From an uncultured Ruminococcus sp. (GTDB lineage: Bacteria; Bacillota; Clostridia; UBA1212; UBA1255): a stretch of DNA of 5,484 nucleotides. The position numbers and the translations under genes are program-made. A model generated the notes under the pieces. It saw nothing but the letters and a program-made list of their open reading frames with translations, ran no database searches and was not told the origin of the DNA. Shown piece after piece: positions 1 to 5,361 of this stretch. Location of the stretch: NCBI GenBank assembly GCA_902782885.1, contig CACZOW010000158.1:1-5484 (forward strand). The letters are read 5' to 3'. How positions within the stretch are numbered: the stretch's first letter is position 1; each line of letters begins with the position of its first letter.

Positions 1-959
1 GGCGCGGCGGGATCCGCCAGGGAATATTCGGTGCGGTCGATCAGTTGAATATAAAAATACGCTTCAGCCAGTTCCTGTGCGAGCGTATTTGCCGCGGCGC
101 GCAGCGCCAGCGTGGAAGTGCCCCGGAGCACCAGCCGCGTCAGATCTTCCTTGCGCGGCAGGAGCGGCAGTACGGCGTCCCTGAGTTCGCGGGCGGAATT
201 GATCCCGCTTACGTCCAGCTCGCGCTGCACATAGTCCCGGGGGAACAGCGGGAGGCAGGAGAGTGTGTTGACGCCCTTGCTCACGGTGCCGCAGAACAGG
301 CCGCCCGCATCACGGAAGCCGTGGGGGATCAACGCCCCGGGGAACAACACGTCCGTGCCCTCTACGCGCTGCGGGAGCGTGGCTTTATGGGCATGGCCGA
401 ACACGCACAGGTCGAAGCCGCAGCTCAGCAGCGGACCGGCGTCGGGTTCGCCCCCTTTGCCGGCGGGCACGCGGTGCAGCAGCAGGATATTTATATAATT
501 TGGATCAAGTTTGGGCAGTTTTTCGGGGTTGAACAGATCGCGCCCGTCGGATGTCTGGCCGGTGCAGGCGGCGCCGTACACGCGCACCGGGGCGGCGTCC
601 AATTCAAAGGCTTTGAGCTTCGGGCCGAAGATGTGGACGTTGTCCGGCCAGGACCCCTCAAAGTACGGGGACTGCGCGGCGAGGGGGTCAACGTTGCCCG
701 GGCTGATAAAAAAGTGCGTCCGGGGCAGCGCTTCGAAGCAGCTGTGCAGCGCGGCGTCAATGCGCGCGTCATACTTGCGTTGCTCGAACAGGTCGCCGGC
801 GATCAGCACCGCGTCCGCGTTCTGCGCCGCGGCGAGCGTTGACAGCTTTTCCGGCACTTCCAGCGCTTCGTCATAAAGCGATTGACCGCGCGGATCGCCG
901 GGGCGGAAAGGTGAAAATGCCTTGCCCAGGTGCAGGTCGGAACAGATGAAGACGTTCAT
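1..959 (-). CDS. SbcD/YhaO-like metallophosphoesterase (DNA repair exonuclease family), 3' end cut off by window
   Basis: The first 319 residues of a calcineurin-like metallophosphoesterase are present; the frame is open to the left edge with no stop, so the C-terminus is missing (relatives are about 370-420 residues). Motifs seen in order: DLHLG (D8, H10), GDLFE (G55, D56), GNVD (88-91), LLLHR (H162) and FGHAH (H189, H191). These match the metal-site motifs of the SbcD/Mre11/YhaO group, and the later FPGA...GF.D segment (207-217) and the LTRLVLRG strand (273-280) fit the YhaO-type capping region. Family members are Mn-dependent DNA nucleases that usually pair with an SMC-like ATPase (SbcC, Rad50, YhaN), whose gene normally lies just downstream; here that would be beyond the left edge. 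The third motif is normally GNHD/E, and its histidine is the general acid of catalysis; here it is V90. The start is the ATG at 957-959, preceded by a perfect AAGGAGG. No signal peptide, so cytoplasmic. It is the last gene seen of the leftward cluster, 61 bp after the deacetylase. Confidence 0.88.
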   Translation of the reverse strand, partial: MNVFICSDLHLGKAFSPFRPGDPRGQSLYDEALEVPEKLSTLAAAQNADAVLIAGDLFEQRKYDARIDAALHSCFEALPRTHFFISPGNVDPLAAQSPYFEGSWPDNVHIFGPKLKAFELDAAPVRVYGAACTGQTSDGRDLFNPEKLPKLDPNYINILLLHRVPAGKGGEPDAGPLLSCGFDLCVFGHAHKATLPQRVEGTDVLFPGALIPHGFRDAGGLFCGTVSKGVNTLSCLPLFPRDYVQRELDVSGINSARELRDAVLPLLPRKEDLTRLVLRGTSTLALRAAANTLAQELAEAYFYIQLIDRTEYSLADPAA

Positions 960-966
960 GCGTTGT

Positions 967-973
967 CCTCCTT
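967..973 (-). promoter_or_regulatory. Strong Shine-Dalgarno site of the metallophosphoesterase gene
   Basis: Reads AAGGAGG on the minus strand, 7 nt before the ATG at 957-959. It is the best ribosome binding site in the window and fixes the start codon. Its strength suggests the gene is translated independently of the preceding deacetylase gene even if both share an mRNA. Confidence 0.85.
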
Positions 974-1020
974 TATCTTTAGTAAAAGCGGCTGATTTTA
1001 AGCGCGGCGCGGACCGTACG

Positions 1021-2124
1021 TCAGGTCGTCGACCAGAGGTTGTAGTACACCACGCCCTGCCGCGGGCCTTCGTCGTTCTCGGTCAAAATAAACTCGTCGA
1101 ACGGCAGGAACACGTAATTTCCGTAATTCTCTTCCAGGAACGTGAGCAGCCGGTCAACGGCATGCACCGAACCCATATAAATATCGTGGAACAGCAGGAT
1201 CGAACCGTGCTTCATTTCGTACGCCACCGGCGGGCAATAATACGGCTCGCCCTCCAGCGTGGTATGCACGCCCTCGAACAGTACGGTGTCAATGATCGCC
1301 GACTCCGCCTCGCTGTACGAGATCCCGTGCTCTTTTGCGTAATTGCGAATGTAGCCGCCCTCGAAGAACATCCAGTCCAGCGGGTCGATGCACCACTGCA
1401 CCAGAGGCAGGCCGGTGACGCGCTTGACGCGGTCGGATTTGTTGCCGCCGGGCACGCGGAACACGGTGACGGTCTGGCCGGTGATCTCTTTGATCAGCGC
1501 GCTGGTGCGCACTACTTCGTCATGCAGCTGCTCGTCGGTAAGCTGGCTGGGGAATTTGTGGCTGTAGGAGTGGTTGCCGATCTGGTGACCTTCGTCGGAG
1601 GCGCGTTTCAGCAGCGCGCGGTATTTGTCGCCCTTGTTGATCTGGATGCCCAGCACGAAGAACGTGGCTTTGGCGTTGTGCTTTTTCAGCACGTTCAGCA
1701 TCTCTTCCGTGGTGCCCTCCTCGGGGCCGTCGTCGAAGGTGAGCGCCACCAGCACTTTGCCTTCGTAATTGGGATTCGCGGAGGTCTTGCCGTCGATCTT
1801 GCGGGGCTTGGGCGAAGGCGTCGGCGTCACGGGCACTTCCGTGGGCACGGGCGTAGGCTCTTCGGTGGGGATCTCCGTGGGAACTTCCGTGGGCAATTCC
1901 GTCGGCGTCTCCGTGATGAACGGGGTGACAATAGCCTCCGTCGGCTCCTCCCGCCCGGAGTCCGCGGGCGAGTTGACAATGACCGTGCCGGTGTTGACCG
2001 GATCCGCCTTCTTCGGGCCGCGGGATTCCATCGAGATCAATATTATAAGCAGCGTGATGATCACTGCCGCGAGGGCAACGATCACGCCGTAAGATGCTTT
2101 TTTTGTGCTGTTGCTGTTACTCAT
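1021..2124 (-). CDS. Membrane-anchored polysaccharide deacetylase (NodB-like, carbohydrate esterase family 4)
   Basis: A 367-residue protein with a short cytoplasmic N-terminus (KK at 8-9), one membrane segment (about 13-30), a Pro/Thr/Glu stalk (about 72-106) and a C-terminal NodB domain (about 122-350) outside the cell. The five family motifs are present: TFDDGP (129-134; D131 expected base, D132 metal ligand), NHSYSH (184-189; H185 and H189 metal ligands), RVPGG (223-227), DPLDW (247-251) and ILLFHD (309-314; H313 expected acid). The family removes N-acetyl groups (sometimes O-acetyl) from GlcNAc or MurNAc polymers; the likely substrate is peptidoglycan or a surface glycan, but specificity cannot be read from the sequence. 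Motif 3 has Gly where many members have an aromatic residue. About 61 residues lie between the motif 4 Trp and the motif 5 His, roughly twice the usual spacing, so an insertion is likely. The start ATG has an AAGGA about 11 nt upstream in a purine-rich leader. It lies 36 bp after the acetyltransferase gene. Confidence 0.95.
   Translation of the reverse strand: MSNSNSTKKASYGVIVALAAVIITLLIILISMESRGPKKADPVNTGTVIVNSPADSGREEPTEAIVTPFITETPTELPTEVPTEIPTEEPTPVPTEVPVTPTPSPKPRKIDGKTSANPNYEGKVLVALTFDDGPEEGTTEEMLNVLKKHNAKATFFVLGIQINKGDKYRALLKRASDEGHQIGNHSYSHKFPSQLTDEQLHDEVVRTSALIKEITGQTVTVFRVPGGNKSDRVKRVTGLPLVQWCIDPLDWMFFEGGYIRNYAKEHGISYSEAESAIIDTVLFEGVHTTLEGEPYYCPPVAYEMKHGSILLFHDIYMGSVHAVDRLLTFLEENYGNYVFLPFDEFILTENDEGPRQGVVYYNLWSTT
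1816..1911 (-). repeat. Pro-Thr-Glu stalk-coding repeat in the deacetylase
   Basis: Codes for residues about 72-103 of the deacetylase, a degenerate four-residue repeat (PTEV, PTEI, PTEE, PTPV, PTEV) that appears in the DNA as an imperfect 12-bp tandem repeat. Such proline-rich, extended segments commonly carry a catalytic domain away from the membrane and through the cell wall. Repeat number may vary between strains. Confidence 0.8.
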
Positions 2125-2160
2125 CGTCTGTCATTTCCTTTTTCTCTGTTTTTTCTTTTG

Positions 2161-2712
2161 TCAGCCGCGGTGCAGCGGCACCGCGGTCAATATCTCCATG
2201 CCCGTTTTCCGGGTGCGGATGATGCCTTTATTGTCCGGATAGATCACTTCGGCGCGGAAAGAAGCGATCGCCTCGAACCCCAGGGCACGGTATACGCGCT
2301 GCGCCGGGAGATTGTTCTCCGCCACCGTGACGCGGAAGCCGTCGTCCGGAAAGAAGCTGCAGGCCAGCTGCATTGCCGCATCGGCCACGCTTTTGCCCAG
2401 GCCTTTGCCGCACAGATCCGGCCGGAGCCCCAGCGCAATATCGGTGAAGCTCTCGTCCCGGTAGATGTGCGCCAGCTCGGGCAGCGGCAGCGCGGCGCTT
2501 TCGCCGAAGCACACAAAGGCTTCGATCCCGCCGCCGTATTTACGCGAGAGCGCGAAGTGCCAGCCGTCCAGAAACGACCGCACGCTCTCCGGGGAGTCCT
2601 CGGTGTTGTAGATCTCCTGCCTCCCGCGGTAGCGCCAGCGGCACACCTCCGCCGCGTCCGCGGCCGTCATCCGGCGCGAGTAGAACGTTGTCCCGCCGCT
2701 GCTCAGCTTCAT
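2161..2712 (-). CDS. GNAT-family N-acetyltransferase
   Basis: A 183-residue protein with the Gcn5-related acetyltransferase fold. The acetyl-CoA binding loop is seen as RPDLCGKGLG (97-106, matching R/Q-x-x-G-x-G/A), followed by an amphipathic helix, and motif B as N134, A137, R139, Y141 and the LGF at 144-146. The N-terminal part (RMTAADAAEVCRWRY, 14-28) matches the usual first helix of this family. It would transfer an acetyl group from acetyl-CoA to an amine; the acceptor (small molecule, protein N-terminus, sugar) cannot be told from sequence. No signal peptide or membrane segment, so cytoplasmic. Its ATG overlaps the TGA of the upstream surface-protein gene (ATGA, 2709-2712). The upstream sequence is only weakly Shine-Dalgarno-like (AAAAAGAG directly before the ATG), so translation is probably coupled to the surface protein. 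The gene ends inside a GC hairpin (2165-2186). Confidence 0.9.
   Translation of the reverse strand: MKLSSGGTTFYSRRMTAADAAEVCRWRYRGRQEIYNTEDSPESVRSFLDGWHFALSRKYGGGIEAFVCFGESAALPLPELAHIYRDESFTDIALGLRPDLCGKGLGKSVADAAMQLACSFFPDDGFRVTVAENNLPAQRVYRALGFEAIASFRAEVIYPDNKGIIRTRKTGMEILTAVPLHRG
2165..2186 (-). other. Perfect 9-bp GC-rich hairpin at the acetyltransferase/deacetylase junction
   Basis: CCGCGGTGC at 2165-2173 and GCACCGCGG at 2178-2186 are exact inverted repeats separated by four bases. It lies in the last codons of the acetyltransferase gene, just before its TGA. On the minus strand it is followed by an A-rich leader with no T-run, so it does not look like an intrinsic terminator. It could be an RNA stability or processing element between the two genes, or a chance result of GC-rich coding; the function is inference. 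Confidence 0.5.
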
Positions 2713-4322
2713 CTCTTTTTACGGCGGACAATGAAGAACACCGCCAGCGCGATTCCGCAGCACGCCACCGCGGCGAGGGCAATGATCAGTCCCGCCCTGC
2801 CCGCACTATTGCTCACCGGCGCCTGTGTGGGCTGCTCTGTTATCCGGTCGCGGCCGCGGGGCGTTGCCGTAGGCGGATACGTTTCTTCGGGCGGTTCCTC
2901 AGTCGGTTCCGGCGTATCGGTCGCTTCAGGGCCGCGCGTGACGTACACGGTCTCGGTGCGCAGGGGCTCGCGGACGATATTGTCCGTGATCGTGATCGTG
3001 GTGCGCGCGGTCTCCACGAAGCGGCCCCGCGGCATGTACACCAGGTCGTAATTGCCCGCCGGCAGCAGCTCGCCGCGGTAGATGCCGCCCGAGGTGTCGA
3101 TGTCGATATTGCCCCTGCCGTCCTCGAGCTCCGCCCAGTACAGCGGCATGCAGTCGCTCACGTAGAGGTCATCGTCGTTCACCGACGGCGCATAGCACGC
3201 GTCCCCTTCCTGCACCAGCAGCACCCAGTCGCCTTTATGCGCGCCGGTCACCGAGAAAGTGATGTTCTCGCCCCGGTCGAAAGTCTGTTTGTCCGGCAAA
3301 ATGCCGTTCCCGGCAAAGCCGCCGTTCACACCGAAAGCTTTGGCATCTTCGCGGCTCTTAAAGAAACCGACCCACTTCACCGTGATCTCGCCGGAAAATT
3401 CGCCGGAGGCAATATCGAACCGCAGCTGCGTCAGCCGCCCGGTCCAGTTCTTATTCTTGCCGGCGTGAGCGGCGACCACCGTCCACTCTTCCGACGGCTG
3501 CATGTCTATCGCAAAATTCTTTTTCTCGTCAAGTCCGGCGTTGGTGGCAGTGGAAAAATAGCACACGCCGCTGTGATTGGTGGCCGTGCTCTTGTAGCAC
3601 ACCGCAAAATACGGATAATCCCGCAGATTGATGTTGTAGCAGATGTCGTATACCGGAAGGAAGATCATCGGATCGGCGCGGTTTTCATCCTTACGGAACG
3701 AAAACTTTACGCCTTCGCCGGGCACGTACTCGGCGCCGATCTGGTACAGGCCTTTCTGCGTCGGACGCGCGGAGGTGTACCAGTCGTGGGCGGTATCGGT
3801 CAATATCGTATAGTTCTGCAGATTGAAGCGCAGCAGCGCGCCGGGCTGGGCAACATTATAATCCAGATCGTCCTCCGGCTCCGATACTTCCGCCGGATGG
3901 TCGGGGATCGGATCGGGCAATTCGGCGTCGACCGGCAGATGCGGCTTTTCTGTCACGGGATCGATCGGATCGTCGATCGGATCCAGGATCACGGGCATTT
4001 CCGGCGCGTCCGTGCTGAGCTCAATCGGGTCAATGATGACTACCGGGCCGATCTCACGTTCCGGCATAGAGATCTGCGAACCTTCCGGCCAGGTATTCTT
4101 CCGGGACCACTCCCCGACCTGTGATCCTTCATAACGCGAATGTTCCCGCGTACCCGGACGGGTGCGGTCAAATGCGAACGGTGCGGGCGTTTCCGCCGCG
4201 GCGGATCTTGCGCCGTCTTTGCCGGCGGCGCACGCCGAAGTGAGCAGCATTGCCGGCAAAAGCACGGACGCCGCGAGCAGCTTGAATCTTTTTATATTGT
4301 CAACAGAAGTGCGTGCCATCAT
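2709..4322 (-). CDS. Secreted, membrane-anchored surface protein with two beta-sandwich-like domains
   Basis: I do not recognise a named family for the whole protein (537 residues). Order of parts: signal peptide (KRFK at 11-14, hydrophobic 15-28, TSACAAG at 28-34); low-complexity linker rich in Asp-Pro (about 93-150); first beta-rich domain (about 155-330) ending in WVGFFKSREDAKAF (317-330), a pattern I associate with jelly-roll, carbohydrate-binding-like domains in clostridial secreted proteins; second beta-rich domain (about 340-447) with GDWVLLVQEGD (364-374) and LLPAGNYDLVY (419-429), resembling Ig-like DWxG-type modules; Pro/Thr/Glu stalk (463-502); C-terminal membrane segment (about 511-532) and RRKKR tail facing the cytoplasm. 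No LPXTG-type sorting motif was seen. No catalytic motif was found, so a binding or structural role is more likely than an enzyme; ligand unknown. Two adjacent ATGs (4320-4322, 4317-4319) follow AAAAGGA; the second has the better spacing, changing the protein by one residue. It starts 14 bp after the hydrolase gene ends and overlaps the acetyltransferase by 4 bp. Confidence 0.85.
   Translation of the reverse strand: MMARTSVDNIKRFKLLAASVLLPAMLLTSACAAGKDGARSAAAETPAPFAFDRTRPGTREHSRYEGSQVGEWSRKNTWPEGSQISMPEREIGPVVIIDPIELSTDAPEMPVILDPIDDPIDPVTEKPHLPVDAELPDPIPDHPAEVSEPEDDLDYNVAQPGALLRFNLQNYTILTDTAHDWYTSARPTQKGLYQIGAEYVPGEGVKFSFRKDENRADPMIFLPVYDICYNINLRDYPYFAVCYKSTATNHSGVCYFSTATNAGLDEKKNFAIDMQPSEEWTVVAAHAGKNKNWTGRLTQLRFDIASGEFSGEITVKWVGFFKSREDAKAFGVNGGFAGNGILPDKQTFDRGENITFSVTGAHKGDWVLLVQEGDACYAPSVNDDDLYVSDCMPLYWAELEDGRGNIDIDTSGGIYRGELLPAGNYDLVYMPRGRFVETARTTITITDNIVREPLRTETVYVTRGPEATDTPEPTEEPPEETYPPTATPRGRDRITEQPTQAPVSNSAGRAGLIIALAAVACCGIALAVFFIVRRKKR
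2817..2936 (-). repeat. Pro/Thr/Glu stalk-coding region of the surface protein
   Basis: Codes for residues about 463-502, made mostly of Pro, Thr and Glu (TDTPEPTEEPPEE, then TYPPTATP and EQPTQAP), directly before the C-terminal membrane segment. It likely spans the cell wall. Its composition resembles the stalk of the neighbouring deacetylase although it lies at the opposite end of the protein. Confidence 0.7.
3945..4034 (-). repeat. Asp-Pro-Ile linker repeat in the surface protein
   Basis: Codes for residues about 97-126, with repeated DPI units (IIDPI, LDPIDDPIDP). In the DNA, TCGATCGGATC occurs twice with exact identity (3961-3971 and 3973-3983), a 12-bp period. It is an acidic, probably unstructured linker between the signal peptide region and the first folded domain, and the exact short tandem repeat could gain or lose units by slippage. 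Confidence 0.6.
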
Positions 4323-4336
4323 TTCAGTCCTTTTGC

Positions 4337-5209
4337 TCAGTCGAGTGCGGTGACCGTCTCCGTGAGCGTGTCAAATTCCAGATCCGACGCGGACGCGCGG
4401 ATCGGAACGGTGCCGAGCGCCTCCATCCATTGACGCACGGTCAGCGTCTGCCAGGGGCCTTTGCCAGGATCCGCGGGGTCAATAGTGTTGGTCCAGAGCC
4501 AGTCGGGCGTTGTCCAGAACGCGAACCGGGGGGCAATTGCCTCGTACACCGGGCGGTCAACGCCGTTCTGCCCGTGATGCGCCATCTGCACCGCGTCGGC
4601 TTTCAGTTTGCCGGGGTACATAGCGAGGAGCTCGCCGCCGCCTTCCACTCCCAGGTCGCCCAGCACGATCCAGGTAAAATCCGCGGCGCCGGGCCGCTTT
4701 TCCGTGAAGCGGAACACGCAGGAGGAATTGTTGAACGTATTGGCGGTAATATTCTGGTTCGTGACCCTCAGCACCTCGATATCGAGGCTGCCAAACACGA
4801 AATGCTGTCCTTTTTCCAGCGCCAGCAGCGGAAAACGCGTCACGGCGAGCTCGGCGTTGAGCTCGGGAAGCTGCCAGCCCAGCACCGGATGCTCCTTCGC
4901 CCCGAACCGGTCGGGCAGCGGGAAGTACGCGAAGCAGTCAACGCGCGGCAGCTCCGTATTGCCCATGCGCTCCAGCTGGGAGACCCGGCGGAACACGCCG
5001 TAATGGTCGTCGTGGGGGTGCGTGAGCAGCCAGAGATCGATCCGGTACTCGCAGCCGTACTGCTCCGCCGTCTTTTTCAGGCGCGCCAGGAAACCGGCCG
5101 TGTCCGCGGTGTTGCCGCCGTCAACGACCACTATCCTCCGGTCGTCCGTTACCACGATGAATCCGGTCATCTGGGTCGGTGTGTAATTCTTCAGTTGAAT
5201 GATCTTCAT
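4337..5209 (-). CDS. Metallo-beta-lactamase-fold hydrolase (ComEC C-terminal-domain-like)
   Basis: A 290-residue cytoplasmic protein without signal peptide or membrane segment. It shows the fold's landmarks in order: the DGG turn after an early beta strand (30-32), the metal-binding HPHDDH (64-69, HxHxDH), NNSS followed by a strand (160-168) in the place of the NxxS segment of ComEC-like domains, VLGD (182-185, metal-bridging Asp) and AHHG (210-213). This set fits the stand-alone relatives of the ComEC/Rec2 beta-lactamase domain, which act on phosphodiesters where studied; the actual substrate here is unknown. The Trp-rich C-terminal part (FWTTPDWLW at 231-239, GPW at 251-253, RQWM at 259-262) is a pattern I recall in clostridial members. 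The ATG at 5207-5209 was chosen because GGAG lies 10 nt upstream; an in-frame GTG at 5216-5218 would sit only 1 nt from it. First gene after the promoter at 5275-5304, with a leader of about 58 nt; the surface-protein gene follows after 14 bp. Confidence 0.88.
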   Translation of the reverse strand: MKIIQLKNYTPTQMTGFIVVTDDRRIVVVDGGNTADTAGFLARLKKTAEQYGCEYRIDLWLLTHPHDDHYGVFRRVSQLERMGNTELPRVDCFAYFPLPDRFGAKEHPVLGWQLPELNAELAVTRFPLLALEKGQHFVFGSLDIEVLRVTNQNITANTFNNSSCVFRFTEKRPGAADFTWIVLGDLGVEGGGELLAMYPGKLKADAVQMAHHGQNGVDRPVYEAIAPRFAFWTTPDWLWTNTIDPADPGKGPWQTLTVRQWMEALGTVPIRASASDLEFDTLTETVTALD

Positions 5210-5274
5210 CCGCGTCACGCTCCGTGATCTGCACTTGATCTGCCGCGCGCCCGAAGGCCTATGCGCCTAGTGTT

Positions 5275-5304
5275 ATTATACCATTTTGGGCGAAGGGATT
5301 TCAA
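5275..5304 (-). promoter_or_regulatory. Probable sigma-A promoter of the gene cluster, extended -10
   Basis: On the minus strand TTGAAA (5299-5304) and a consensus TATAAT (5275-5280) are separated by 18 bp, with TGG directly before the -10, matching the extended -10 form TGn. Transcription would begin near 5268 and give a leader of about 58 nt before the hydrolase ATG at 5209. No clear operator-like inverted repeat overlaps it. It is the only good promoter seen before any gene in the window, which supports a single transcript for the five genes. Confidence 0.8.
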
Positions 5305-5333
5305 GGGCTGAACGGCGCCTTGCAGCGGGGGGG

Positions 5334-5361
5334 GTGCGGGGGGCTATGCCCCTTTTTGCAC
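5334..5361 (+). terminator. Stem-loop with T-run, terminator-like on the + strand
   Basis: GGGGC (5340-5344) pairs with GCCCC (5348-5352) around a three-base loop and is followed by five T (5353-5357). An outer GTGC (5334-5337) and GCAC (5358-5361) can also pair, enclosing the T-run. The layout is that of an intrinsic terminator for rightward transcription, yet no rightward gene lies to its left. On the minus strand there is no T-run, so it does not look like the end of a leftward gene from beyond the right edge. It may be an insulator for antisense transcription or a copy of a dispersed hairpin element. Confidence 0.35.

Noticed and set aside
45..842. A 265-codon open frame on the + strand
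   Set aside because: It is antisense to the phosphoesterase gene, which shows the family motifs and a perfect Shine-Dalgarno site.
922..3051. A 709-codon open frame on the + strand
   Set aside because: It spans the start of the phosphoesterase gene, all of the deacetylase and acetyltransferase genes and the end of the surface-protein gene, all supported on the other strand. Its product is rich in Arg, His and Gln with no recognisable domain, as expected of an antisense frame in GC-rich coding DNA.
2688..4124. A 478-codon open frame on the + strand
   Set aside because: It lies opposite the surface protein gene, whose signal peptide, stalk and membrane anchor are clear. The antisense product has no motif and a shadow-like composition.
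4313..5227. A 304-codon open frame on the + strand
   Set aside because: It is antisense to the metallo-beta-lactamase-fold gene, which has intact metal motifs and a promoter and ribosome binding site in the leftward direction.
5210..5268. Possible riboswitch or structured leader before the hydrolase gene
   Set aside because: The leader is only about 58 nt and the best stem is three pairs around a TTCG loop; no known riboswitch core is visible.
5327..5343. Possible G-quadruplex from the G8 and G6 runs
   Set aside because: Only two G-runs are close together, and the second pairs well with the following CCCC in the stem-loop, so a stable four-run structure is not supported.
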